From Pseudomonadota bacterium (lineage in GTDB: Bacteria; Pseudomonadota; Alphaproteobacteria; Micropepsales; Micropepsaceae), in contig JACQDN010000057.1 of assembly GCA_016201105.1 (NCBI GenBank), positions 1 through 64,000 on the forward strand: a DNA stretch of 64,000 nt. Direction: 5' to 3'. The notes under the pieces are model-generated. The model had not been told where the DNA came from. It was given only the letters and a program-made list of their open reading frames with translations, and did not search any database. The first letter of the stretch is position 1, and the number at the start of each line of letters is the position of its first letter. The position numbers were made by a program, and so were the translations under genes. Of the stretch, positions 34,017-42,520 are shown one piece after another.

Positions 34017-36614
34017 ATGAGGAAAATTGCGCGCGGTCTCCTTTTGGGAGCCGTGGCCAGTGCATTTGCGGCCAGCGCCTACGCGGCCGAAATCGAAACC
34101 GTCACCGTAACTGCGCAAAAACGCGAGCAGGACATTCAGTCCGTGCCGATCGCCGTCAGCGCGTTCTCGGGCGAGACGCTGAAGGCGGCGGAAGTGCGCG
34201 ACATTCAAGATCTGCAACTCGTATCGCCGAGCTTGCTGATCTCGACGGGCTCAGGCGAAACCACTGGTTCATTGGCGCGTATCCGCGGCATCGGCACCAC
34301 CGGCAACAATATCGGTCTTGAAGGCGCAGTCGGCATTTTCATCGACGGCGTCTATCGCAATCGCACGGCAACGGCGATCAACGACCTGGTCGATATCGAG
34401 CGCGTCGAAGTGTTGCGCGGCCCGCAAGGCACTCTGTTCGGCAAGAACACGACAGCCGGCGCGATCTCGATCATCACCCGCAAGCCGACTTTTGACACGG
34501 AAATCGAAGGCTCCGCCTCGTATGGCAATTTGAACGGCTATCGCGTCACCGGCTTGATCTCGGGCGCGGTCGAAGACGACGTTCTCGCGATGAGCCTTGC
34601 CGGCTACTTCAACAAGCGCGACGGCTTCGTGAGAGACGTTGACACCGGTAGGAAATACAACGATCGCGACCGTTGGGGTCTCAAAGGCCAGGCGCTGTGG
34701 ACGCCGGCGAAGAATGTCAGCTTCCGGTTGATCGGGGACTACAGCGAGAAGAACGAGAACTGCTGCGTCGCGCCCTACATGATGTATGGCCGTCACCCCA
34801 CCTTGCCGCTATCGACAACCCAAATCGTCGATGACCTCGCGGCGCTCATCGGGCGCACGAATCCGGTTCCTTATACCGGCCCGCTGTTTCCGGCGAACGT
34901 GGCGACATTGTTGGCGATCCCGCCGAACGCCAACATCCAGAGCGCGCATTATCAGAAATATCTGACCTCGGTGAACAGCCCGCGGGTCTCCAACACGAGG
35001 GACTGGGGTGTTTCCGGACAATTGGACTGGATCATCGACGATACGACGAGTTTCACGTCGATTACGGCCTACCGGAAGTTCGATTCTCACGATGCAGCCG
35101 ACGTGGACTACGGTCCGGCCGATATCTTGGCATCCGCGCCAACGAGAATAGGGACCACGTTCTTCTCCCAGGAAGGGCAGCTCAAGGGCAATCTGGACAA
35201 GTGGCTAGATTGGCTGCTGGGCGCCTACTATTCGCACGAGACGATCGATCAAGTGAATTCGGTCACCTTTGGCACGCAGGCAACCGAATATTTCGCGCGC
35301 TTGCTCGCCCCTGCGGCAAGTGGACAGATATCCAAATGTATCAGGGGCCAGAACAACTTGTTCCCGGGCTGTAACACGGCCGGTGTCGCCAAGTACGGCG
35401 TGTTCTATTTGCCGGGCCAGGGATACACCAACCACTTCAGCCAGACCGGCAGTTCCTGGGCGTTATTCACGCACAACACGGCGCATCTGGGCGACCAACT
35501 CGCGCTGACCATCGGCATTCGCTACAACCACGAAAGCAAGCACGGCACATTCGATACGTTGTTCCAGTCGAATACGCTGGGTTCGTGTCCCAACACCGAC
35601 GGGTCGACCAACACGAATTTGCCGCTCAGCCTTCGTTTGCTGTGCCCGCGCGTTTCCTATGACCGCAAATTTGACGAAAGCGCGTGGACAGGCACCGTGA
35701 ACCTTGCCTACACCCCGACCGACAACGTCATGGCCTATATCAGCTACAGCCACGGCTACAAGGCCGGCGGCTTCAACCTGGATCGCGATGCGGGCACTGC
35801 CGGCGGCGTGCGTTGCACGCCTGCTTCCCACCCGCCTCCGTGCCCCGTAGGTCTGAATACAGAAGTCGTCAATCCGATTCGGTTCAGCGCGGAAACCGCC
35901 AGCAGTGAGGAAATTGGCGTCAGGACGACCTGGTTCGACAGCTCCGTGATCGCCAATCTGACGGGTTTCTACACCCAGTTCAGCAACTATCAGTTGAATA
36001 CGTTCGGGGGTCTCGGTTTCACCATCTCGAACATCGGCAGCGTTCATTCGGAAGGCTTCGAATTCGAATCGTACGCAGCGCCGTTCGATGGAATGCTGCT
36101 GAGCGCTGCGGCGACCTTTGCCGAATCGCAATATGGACAGGCGGTCATCACGCCTGGGTATTTGGCCGGAGCGTTGGGCCCCTCAGGACATTCTTGCGGC
36201 CTCACGCCGGCCGCGTTCGGCGGTGCCGTTCCGCCGGTCGGACCGCGGTGCCTGCAAGGCCGCACCATCACGCAGGCGCCGAAGTGGACGCTCACCGGTT
36301 CGGCAAACTATGAGACGCCGCTCGACACGATGGACTTGACGGCGTTCATCGGCGTCAATGCCAACTACCGCTCGCGCTACAATACCGGCTCCGATCTCGA
36401 TGTTCAGAAGATCCAGGGCGGCTTTATATTGGTGAACGGCCGTGTCGGCGTGCGCACCGACGACAATCATTGGGAGTTCGAAGTCTGGGGACGCAACATC
36501 CTGGACAAGCACTACAAGATCGTCGGCTTCGACAGCGTCGCGCAGGGAGGCACCTGGAATGTGTTCGTCGGTGAACCGGCGACTTATGGCGTAACACTCA
36601 CGGCGCATATGTAA
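34017..36614 (+). CDS. TonB-dependent outer-membrane receptor
   Basis: An 865-residue receptor. A signal peptide (LLLGAVASAFAASAYA) precedes a TonB-box-like ETVTVTAQKREQ, then the plug domain (VPIAVSAFSGETLKAAEVRD, VEVLRGPQGTLFGKNTTAGA) and a 22-strand type barrel ending in the C-terminal block. It resembles the large class of receptors with no assigned ligand. It follows the penicillin acylase gene after a 218-base gap that contains no coding sequence and probably holds its promoter. A strong terminator follows it. Confidence 0.94.
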   Translation: MRKIARGLLLGAVASAFAASAYAAEIETVTVTAQKREQDIQSVPIAVSAFSGETLKAAEVRDIQDLQLVSPSLLISTGSGETTGSLARIRGIGTTGNNIGLEGAVGIFIDGVYRNRTATAINDLVDIERVEVLRGPQGTLFGKNTTAGAISIITRKPTFDTEIEGSASYGNLNGYRVTGLISGAVEDDVLAMSLAGYFNKRDGFVRDVDTGRKYNDRDRWGLKGQALWTPAKNVSFRLIGDYSEKNENCCVAPYMMYGRHPTLPLSTTQIVDDLAALIGRTNPVPYTGPLFPANVATLLAIPPNANIQSAHYQKYLTSVNSPRVSNTRDWGVSGQLDWIIDDTTSFTSITAYRKFDSHDAADVDYGPADILASAPTRIGTTFFSQEGQLKGNLDKWLDWLLGAYYSHETIDQVNSVTFGTQATEYFARLLAPAASGQISKCIRGQNNLFPGCNTAGVAKYGVFYLPGQGYTNHFSQTGSSWALFTHNTAHLGDQLALTIGIRYNHESKHGTFDTLFQSNTLGSCPNTDGSTNTNLPLSLRLLCPRVSYDRKFDESAWTGTVNLAYTPTDNVMAYISYSHGYKAGGFNLDRDAGTAGGVRCTPASHPPPCPVGLNTEVVNPIRFSAETASSEEIGVRTTWFDSSVIANLTGFYTQFSNYQLNTFGGLGFTISNIGSVHSEGFEFESYAAPFDGMLLSAAATFAESQYGQAVITPGYLAGALGPSGHSCGLTPAAFGGAVPPVGPRCLQGRTITQAPKWTLTGSANYETPLDTMDLTAFIGVNANYRSRYNTGSDLDVQKIQGGFILVNGRVGVRTDDNHWEFEVWGRNILDKHYKIVGFDSVAQGGTWNVFVGEPATYGVTLTAHM

Positions 36615-36640
36615 GAGAGCGCCTATTTTCGCAATACCTT

Positions 36641-36673
36641 CGGCCGGGAAGCGACAGCTTCCCGGCCGTTTTG
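36641..36673 (+). terminator. Rho-independent terminator after the TonB receptor
   Basis: A perfect 12-base stem CGGCCGGGAAGC / GCTTCCCGGCCG with loop GACA is followed by TTTTGTT. It lies 26 bases after the receptor stop and directly before the Lgt-like gene, so that gene must have its own promoter or depend on read-through. Confidence 0.9.
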
Positions 36674-36676
36674 TTA

Positions 36677-37396
36677 ATGTCAAAATCCATGGCGATTCAC
36701 ACCATCTTCGATCTTGCAGCCTGGCTGAGCGGCGGGTTGCTCGGCTGGTGGATTGCGCGCATGGGCTGGCTCAAGGGCGCCTCATCGGCGCGCTCCTTGC
36801 GCAGCGACCCTTGGTACTTCGCGAGTCTGGGCGTCGGTGCGATCACCGGCGCGATTCTGTTCGGCAGCCTCAACATGGGCCTCGCCGGCCTTTTTCCGCT
36901 CGGCCATTCGATCGCAGGCGCCATCGCGGGCGGCATCGTCGCGGTGGAGCTCTACAAACTCGCGCGCGGCATTCGCGGCTCGACGGGGTTGCCGTTCGTG
37001 GCGCCGCTGGCGCTTGGCATCGCGGTCGGCCGCCTCGGCTGCTTCTTCGCGGGGCTCCCGGACTACACCTACGGCACGCCGAGCGCGCTGCCCTGGGCGG
37101 TGGATTTCGGCGACGGCATTCCGCGTCACCCCGTGCAGCTTTATGAATCGGCTGCGATGTTCTTGTTCCTGATCGTATTTCTGCGCGGCATCGCGAGCGG
37201 GTCGCCGCTCTTTCTTCGCCATGGATTCTACATATTCGTCGGCTTCTATGGGTTGCAGCGTTTTGTGTGGGAATTCCTCAAGCCCTATCCAACGCTCCTT
37301 GGTCCATTCAATATCTTTCATCTGATCTGCTTGGCCTTGCTGGCTTACGCCTTCTTCATGATGCGGAGAAACCATGAGCTTCGTGCGGCCGTCTAA
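36677..37396 (+). CDS. Lgt-like (prolipoprotein diacylglyceryl transferase family) membrane protein
   Basis: About 239 residues with seven membrane helices. The family signature appears as GIAVGRLGCFFAGLPDYTYG and later FGDGIPRHPVQLYES. In true Lgt the first motif reads GRxGNFxNGE, so this is a divergent paralogue class. Lgt transfers the diacylglyceryl group of phosphatidylglycerol to a cysteine of prolipoproteins. The next gene, a Tes-like radical SAM protein, overlaps this one by 23 bases, so the two are almost certainly made together and a lipid-related substrate is plausible. The ATG at 36677 is chosen over a TTG at 36671; 36689 is also possible. Confidence 0.82.
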   Translation: MSKSMAIHTIFDLAAWLSGGLLGWWIARMGWLKGASSARSLRSDPWYFASLGVGAITGAILFGSLNMGLAGLFPLGHSIAGAIAGGIVAVELYKLARGIRGSTGLPFVAPLALGIAVGRLGCFFAGLPDYTYGTPSALPWAVDFGDGIPRHPVQLYESAAMFLFLIVFLRGIASGSPLFLRHGFYIFVGFYGLQRFVWEFLKPYPTLLGPFNIFHLICLALLAYAFFMMRRNHELRAAV

Positions 37397-38783
37397 GGGC
37401 TACATCTTCTACGGACAGACGACGTCGCTGTGCGAAACCTGCATGAAGCTGGTTCCAGCCAAGATCGTGTTCGAAGACGACGATGTGTTCTTCTTGAAGC
37501 GTTGCCACGAGCACGGTGTGCAGAAAACGAAAGTCGCAAGCGACGTCGCCTATTACAAATCGCAGAAGGATTGGCTGAAGCCGGGCGATCGCCCGCTCGC
37601 CTTTCAGAGCCGCACGCATCTGGGCTGTCCTTACGATTGCGGCCTCTGTCCCGATCACGAGCAGCATTCCTGCCTCGCACTCATCGAAGTGAACGACGAA
37701 TGCAATCTCACTTGTCCGGTGTGCTTCGCCGATTCCTCGCCAAAGAAAACGCGAAGCCGCACGCTCGCCGAAATCGACGTCATGCTCGAAACCCTTGTGG
37801 AAAGCGAACGCGAACCGGATCTGGTTCAGTTCAGCGGCGGCGAACCCAGCATCCATCCCCAGATCATCGAAATCTTGAAGCTGGCAAAGACCAAGCCGAT
37901 CCGCCATATCATGCTCAACACCAACGGACTGCGCATCGCCCGCGACAAGGCCTTTGTTGCGGATCTGGCGAAGCTGACGCCCGGCTTCGAGGTCTATCTG
38001 CAGTTCGATTCCCGCCGCAAAGCCGCGCTCGAAAATCTGCGCGGCGCCGATTTGCGCCGCATTCGCGATTCCGCGCTCGCCAATCTGGAGGAAGCCGGCA
38101 TCTCCACGACGCTGGTCTGTGTGGTCAAGCGCGGCCAGAACGACGATGAGCTGGGCGAGATCGTGCGCCACGCGCTGACCTACAAATGCGTGCGCGGCGT
38201 CACCTTCCAGCCGGTGCAGGACGCAGGGCGCAACGAAAATTTCGACAAGAATCGCGACCGTTTCCTGCTCACCGATATCCGCCGCGAAATCGGTCTGAAT
38301 TCCGGCGTCTTCGACCTCGACGATGTGATCCCGCTGCCCTGCAATCCCGACGGGATCGCGATCGCTTACGGCCTGCGCGACGGCACCAACGTCACTCCGA
38401 TCACCAAACTGATCCCCAAAGAGCAATTGCTGGCAGCGGCGCCGAACACGATCTCGTTTGAAAAATATCCGGAGCTGCAGAAGCGCATCTTCAATCTGAT
38501 GTCGCTGTCGGCAACCGGCGAGGCGACCAAGACCGCGCTCGGCGATCTGCTCTGCTGTTTGCCGAAGGTCGAAGTGCCGGCCGATCTCGGCTATGACAAG
38601 ATATTCCGCATCGTCATCGTGCAGTTCATGGACCGCTACAATTTCTGTGTCGGCGCGGTGAAGCGCTCCTGCATCCACTTCGTGACACCGGATCGCAAGA
38701 TCTATCCTTTCGACACCTACAATCTCTTCTATCGCGACGGCATCAACCCGAAACTGCGGAACCCCGCTTATGTCCCAGCCTGA
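37374..38783 (+). CDS. Radical SAM protein of the tetraether-lipid-synthase (Tes, MJ0619) type
   Basis: A 469-residue protein. An N-terminal zinc-ribbon-like part has C20, C23 and C44 (CETC...RCHEHG). Next comes HLGCPYDCGLCPDHEQHSC, which holds a CxxxCxxC set (C85, C89, C92) plus C100. The radical SAM cluster motif is C110, C114, C117 (ECNLTCPVCF), followed by FSGGEPS near residue 155 and MLNTNGLRIA. A C-terminal part has further cysteines (LLCCLP, RSCIHF). The GCPYDCGLCPxH block followed closely by CNLxCPxCF is the hallmark of archaeal Tes, which joins lipid tails through carbon-carbon bonds. Bacterial homologues are little characterised. It sits between an Lgt-like gene and two small membrane proteins. 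Confidence 0.88.
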   Translation: MSFVRPSKGYIFYGQTTSLCETCMKLVPAKIVFEDDDVFFLKRCHEHGVQKTKVASDVAYYKSQKDWLKPGDRPLAFQSRTHLGCPYDCGLCPDHEQHSCLALIEVNDECNLTCPVCFADSSPKKTRSRTLAEIDVMLETLVESEREPDLVQFSGGEPSIHPQIIEILKLAKTKPIRHIMLNTNGLRIARDKAFVADLAKLTPGFEVYLQFDSRRKAALENLRGADLRRIRDSALANLEEAGISTTLVCVVKRGQNDDELGEIVRHALTYKCVRGVTFQPVQDAGRNENFDKNRDRFLLTDIRREIGLNSGVFDLDDVIPLPCNPDGIAIAYGLRDGTNVTPITKLIPKEQLLAAAPNTISFEKYPELQKRIFNLMSLSATGEATKTALGDLLCCLPKVEVPADLGYDKIFRIVIVQFMDRYNFCVGAVKRSCIHFVTPDRKIYPFDTYNLFYRDGINPKLRNPAYVPA

Positions 38784-39030
38784 AGGCCCGCTTCCTCCCG
38801 CCCGTCCGCATTGGACGGCGCTCAGCCTCGTCCTCTTCATCATCGGACTGCTCATTCTGGTGCCGTCCGGTCTTTGCACCGGCATCGGCGGCATCGTCGC
38901 ACTGTTTGGGAACGACAATGTCCAGGACGCGCTCGCCATGCTCTTGATGGTGCTGATCTACGGCGCCGTTCCCGTCGCCATCGGCGCCGTGCTTGTTTAC
39001 GCGGGGCTGAAGGCGAGAAAACGGGACTAG
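38770..39030 (+). CDS. Small two-helix membrane protein with VPSGLCTGIGG motif (copy 1)
   Basis: An 86-residue protein with helices at about 20-45 and 60-80. The segment LVLFIIGLLILVPSGLCTG is shared with the next gene. The ATG overlaps the end of the radical SAM gene by 14 bases. No known function was recognised, but the tight coupling suggests that it works with the radical SAM and Lgt-like proteins. Confidence 0.8.
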   Translation: MSQPEGPLPPARPHWTALSLVLFIIGLLILVPSGLCTGIGGIVALFGNDNVQDALAMLLMVLIYGAVPVAIGAVLVYAGLKARKRD

Positions 39031-39033
39031 GTC

Positions 39034-39291
39034 GTGGAACGTCCGTATCGGGCAAAGCCACGACCGCAGTGGGCACCTCTTGGCTTGGCCTTTATGATCA
39101 TCGGGCTCATGATATTTGTCCCATCGGGACTCTGCACGGGTATTGGCGGGGCAGCTCTACTCTACGAAGCTGTTAGCGGTGAAATTTCCGTCGGCAACCC
39201 ATTGTCGCTGCTTTGGTTGCTTTTGGTTCCAGGACTGGCGGGTATTGGATATGGCGTTTACCGCTTCGGCGTTTATCTGAGCGCGCGCTAA
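39034..39291 (+). CDS. Small two-helix membrane protein with VPSGLCTGIGG motif (copy 2)
   Basis: An 85-residue protein starting with GTG only three bases after the previous stop. The segment LAFMIIGLMIFVPSGLCTG closely matches copy 1, while the second helix (LLWLLLVPGLAGIGYGVYRF) has diverged. The pair probably arose by tandem duplication. The conserved cysteine in both copies is a candidate functional residue. No family name was recognised. Confidence 0.72.
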   Translation: MERPYRAKPRPQWAPLGLAFMIIGLMIFVPSGLCTGIGGAALLYEAVSGEISVGNPLSLLWLLLVPGLAGIGYGVYRFGVYLSAR

Positions 39292-39391
39292 TTCTCGTAG
39301 CGACAAGCTAGAAACAAAACGTACGTACCCCCCAAGCGATTGCGGCATGAACGGCACCGGGCCACTATGGCCCCCGGTTCGGGGAACTTGC

Positions 39392-40600
39392 ATGAAGATC
39401 GATCTCTATTCGCCGCAAAGCTACGCAAGCGGTCATCCCTTCGCGCAGTACAAATGGCTGCGCGAGAACGCGCCGGTGTTCTGGCAGGAAGAGCCGAACG
39501 GCAAGGGTTATTGGGCCGTCACGCGCTACAAGGATGTGTGGGACGTCGACCGCGGCTTTCAGGCCTATTCCTCCGAACCCACCATCATGATCCAGGACCC
39601 GGCGGCGAACGAGGCGCTCGGCTTCGGCGGCTACAAGATGATGCTGATGATGGATCCGCCGCAGCACACCGCCTACCGCAAGCTGATCCGCAGCGAATTC
39701 ACCCAGCCCTTGGCCGCCGGGCGCACGCCGCGGATGAATGTATTGGCGCGCCAGATTGTCGACGAAGTGATCGAAAGGGGCGAATGCGATTTCGTCAGCC
39801 AAATCGCCGGTGAAATGCCGTCCTATGTCATTGCCGAACTGCTCGGCATTCCGCTCGATGACGGACGCGAACTCTACAAACTCACCGAGATCATCCACAC
39901 CGCGCCGGAAGTGCAGGTCGCCAATGCCGGCGGCATGGCGGTGTTGAAAATGTTCGAATATGGCCGCGGCGTGATCGAGGAAAAGCGCGCCCGTCCCAAG
40001 GACGATCTCGCCACCAAGCTTCTGCAAGCCGAAGTCGACGGCAAGCGGCTGGACGACATCGAATTCCTTCTATTCTTTCTGCTGCTTATCGATGCGGGCG
40101 GCGATACCACGCGCAATCTGTTGTCGTCGGGATTGGTGGCGTTGTTGGGCAATCGCGATCAGCTGGCCTGGCTGAAGGCCGATATCGCGCACCGTTTGCC
40201 GTCCGCGCGCGAAGAGCTGCTGCGCTTCACGACGCCCGTCGTCTATATGCGCCGGACCGCGAAGCGCGACACGGTGCTTGCGGGCGAAGAGATCAAGGAA
40301 GGCGACAAGGTCGTGATGTATTTCGGCTCGGCCAATCGCGATCCGGAAAAGTTTGATCGTCCCGATCAACTCGACCTTTCACGCGCGCCCAATGAGCACA
40401 TCGCGTTCGGAACGGGGCCGCACGGCTGCCTCGGCCAGCACATCGCGCGCATCGAGATCGATGCCATTCTGCAGGAAGTGCTCATGCGCCTGCACGGATT
40501 GGAAATCGTCGGCGCGCCGGAATGGCTGGCCTCGAATTTCATCTCAGGGCCGAAGCAGATGAACGTTCGTTTCACGCCGGGAAGGCGTTCAGCAGCGTAG
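39392..40600 (+). CDS. Cytochrome P450
   Basis: A bacterial soluble P450 of about 402 residues. The I-helix oxygen-activation motif is DAGGDTTRN near residue 235, the K-helix ExxR is ELLRF, and the heme-binding loop is FGTGPHGCLG with C346 as the thiolate ligand. It needs ferredoxin and a reductase, which are not encoded nearby. A 100-base gap separates it from the Tes-like operon, so shared function is possible but unproven. The ATG at 39392 (MKIDLYSP) is preferred to the open frame from 39347. Confidence 0.94.
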   Translation: MKIDLYSPQSYASGHPFAQYKWLRENAPVFWQEEPNGKGYWAVTRYKDVWDVDRGFQAYSSEPTIMIQDPAANEALGFGGYKMMLMMDPPQHTAYRKLIRSEFTQPLAAGRTPRMNVLARQIVDEVIERGECDFVSQIAGEMPSYVIAELLGIPLDDGRELYKLTEIIHTAPEVQVANAGGMAVLKMFEYGRGVIEEKRARPKDDLATKLLQAEVDGKRLDDIEFLLFFLLLIDAGGDTTRNLLSSGLVALLGNRDQLAWLKADIAHRLPSAREELLRFTTPVVYMRRTAKRDTVLAGEEIKEGDKVVMYFGSANRDPEKFDRPDQLDLSRAPNEHIAFGTGPHGCLGQHIARIEIDAILQEVLMRLHGLEIVGAPEWLASNFISGPKQMNVRFTPGRRSAA

Positions 40601-40605
40601 TTCGC

Positions 40606-41241
40606 TCAATTGAAGACGCCGCTCGCGTGCAATCCGTCGAAGATGAACTGCATCGCCAGCGCCGCCAGCAGGATGCCCGACACGCGCGCGATGACATTGG
40701 CGCCGATCGTGCCGAGCAGGCGCATCAGCCGATCCGACAGCAACATGGAAAGGAATGTGATCAGGATAACCAGCGCCAATGCGGCCAGCACCAATGCGGC
40801 GTTCGTGGCGGTGTGCGCCTTGCCCATCAGGAGCACGATCGCCGTCATGCTGCCGGGGCCTGCGGTCAGCGGAATGGCGAGCGGAAAGATCGCGATGTCG
40901 GTCCGGTTCTGAGCCGCTTCGGCTTCTTTGCCGGTCAGTGAAGAAATCGCCGAGTGCTGACGCAGCAGTAGCTCCGCCGACATCATCAGCAGCAGAATGC
41001 CGCCGGCCGTGCGAAAGGCGGGCAGGCCGACGCCCAGCAGCGCAAGCAGCTGGAGTCCCCCGAGCGCAAAGGCGAGCAGCACGCCCGTCGCCGTCACCGC
41101 GGCAAGAACCGCCAGCTTGCGACGATGCGGCGGGTTCACATTTGTCGTAAGCGCGAGAAACATCGACGCCACTTCAACCGGGCCGACCGCGACGAATAAT
41201 GTGGCGAAGGCGGAAAGAAATATTTGAAACATGACTCGCAT
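40606..41241 (-). CDS. MarC family integral membrane protein
   Basis: About 211 residues with six helices. The blocks FLSAFATLFVAVGPVEVASM, GGILLLMMSAELL, FPLAIPLTAGPGSMTAIVLL and GANVIARVSGILLAALAMQF are typical of MarC/UPF0056. The function of the family is unknown, since an early antibiotic-resistance link was withdrawn. Starts at 41250 (GTG), 41241 and 41232 (ATG) are all possible. It is convergent with the P450 gene, with only 5 bases between the stops. Confidence 0.9.
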   Translation of the reverse strand: MRVMFQIFLSAFATLFVAVGPVEVASMFLALTTNVNPPHRRKLAVLAAVTATGVLLAFALGGLQLLALLGVGLPAFRTAGGILLLMMSAELLLRQHSAISSLTGKEAEAAQNRTDIAIFPLAIPLTAGPGSMTAIVLLMGKAHTATNAALVLAALALVILITFLSMLLSDRLMRLLGTIGANVIARVSGILLAALAMQFIFDGLHASGVFN

Positions 41242-41360
41242 GCTTAGCACGGGCGCCGTCTGACAAAAAATCAGAGCAAAGTCTTCAATCGATCGCTTTT
41301 ACCCGCCGCAAACTCCCCACAATTGGCGCCCACGCTTCCACCAACAGGGGAGGAGTCGTC

Positions 41361-41768
41361 ATGGCCATGAATTTAAAGACCCTCAACGGCGACGTGGCAC
41401 CCGACATGAACACCACGCCTTTGATCGACGTGATGCTGGTGCTGCTTGTCATGTTGATCGTCACGCTTCCCATTCAGACTCACGCGGTAAAGATCGATCT
41501 GCCGATCAATGCTCCACCTGCGCCGCCTGCTCCCATTGTCACGCTGGAAGTCGATTTCGACGGCACGACTTTGTGGGACGGCCGAATTGTCGATCCAAAG
41601 ACCTTGGACGCGTATTTCGCCGATGCTGCGCGACAAAATCCACAACCGGAAATCCACGTCGTTGCCAACCGGTTGGTGAAATACGATGCGGTTGCCAAGC
41701 TTCTGGCGAACGCGCAGCGTCACGGTGTTTCACGGATTGGCCTGGGGACGGAGGAATACGCGCAGTAG
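41361..41768 (+). CDS. exbD: ExbD/TolR family biopolymer transport protein
   Basis: A 135-residue protein with one N-terminal helix carrying the key aspartate (NTTPLIDVMLVLLVMLIV) and a periplasmic domain (KIDLPINAPP ... VNANRL-like VVANRLVKYDAVAKLL). ExbD acts with ExbB as a proton-driven motor that energises TonB. No exbB or tonB gene is adjacent, so it is a lone copy. It is convergent with the MBL-fold gene. Confidence 0.92.
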   Translation: MAMNLKTLNGDVAPDMNTTPLIDVMLVLLVMLIVTLPIQTHAVKIDLPINAPPAPPAPIVTLEVDFDGTTLWDGRIVDPKTLDAYFADAARQNPQPEIHVVANRLVKYDAVAKLLANAQRHGVSRIGLGTEEYAQ

Positions 41769-41785
41769 ACGGGCCAGAGCATACT

Positions 41786-42520
41786 TCAGATTTCGAGGAT
41801 TTTACCGTCCTCGGCAATATCCTCGGGGACGTTGCCGATTTTCGCCAGCATCTCCGGCCCCATATGCGTGAGGACAACGCGCTTGGCGCCGATCCGCGAC
41901 AGGTTCTGTTTCAGCGTTGCATAGTCCATGTGAAACTTGATCTTGCGCGTGTCTGAGAGAGCTTCGACAACAAAGACATCCGCCCCGCGCGCTGCTTCGA
42001 TCAGCGTGTCCGTCCATTCGCTATCGCCGCTATAGACGAGAACCTTTCCCTCGCAACGAAGGCGCAAAGCGAAAGGTGGCGCTCCGCAGGCGTGCTCTAC
42101 GATGAAGGGTTGCACCTGGATGCCGTTAATCTCGCGCGCTGCACCGGCCTCGATTTCGAGAATTTCGATGTCGAACTTCCGTTCGGTTCGCGACGAGCCG
42201 GGGAAGAAAACTTCCATCGCTTGGCTCAGTCGCTCGCGAAATCCCGGTGGACCCACAAGTGTCAGCGCGCCGCGCCGGCGGCTGTAAAACTGCGCATCGA
42301 GCAGAAAGAACGGCAACCCGCCGAAATGATCGCCGTGCAAATGACTGATGAAGATGGTCGCAATGCTGTTCGGCTCGACGCCGAATTTGCGCATCGCGAT
42401 CAGGCTCGATGCGCCGCAATCGATGAGGAAATTTCCTTCGGCGGCGGCGACGTGGAAGCAGGTGTTGAAACGTCCACCGCTTCCGAATGCGTCGCCGCTG
42501 CCGAGGAAGGTCAGCTGCAT
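41786..42520 (-). CDS. MBL-fold metallohydrolase (RNase Z-like)
   Basis: A 244-residue metallo-beta-lactamase-fold protein. It begins [20 protein letters not shown] with the RNase Z/PqqB-like LGSG(D/T)A start. The metal motif is SHLHGDHFGGLP, and later EHACGAPPFALRL, YSGDSEW and VLTHMGPEML supply the other ligands. The start overlaps the thiolase stop by one base. The large frame open upstream to 43351 is read-through of the thiolase region and is rejected. Its role in fatty-acid metabolism or RNA processing is open. Confidence 0.9.
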   Translation of the reverse strand: MQLTFLGSGDAFGSGGRFNTCFHVAAAEGNFLIDCGASSLIAMRKFGVEPNSIATIFISHLHGDHFGGLPFFLLDAQFYSRRRGALTLVGPPGFRERLSQAMEVFFPGSSRTERKFDIEILEIEAGAAREINGIQVQPFIVEHACGAPPFALRLRCEGKVLVYSGDSEWTDTLIEAARGADVFVVEALSDTRKIKFHMDYATLKQNLSRIGAKRVVLTHMGPEMLAKIGNVPEDIAEDGKILEI

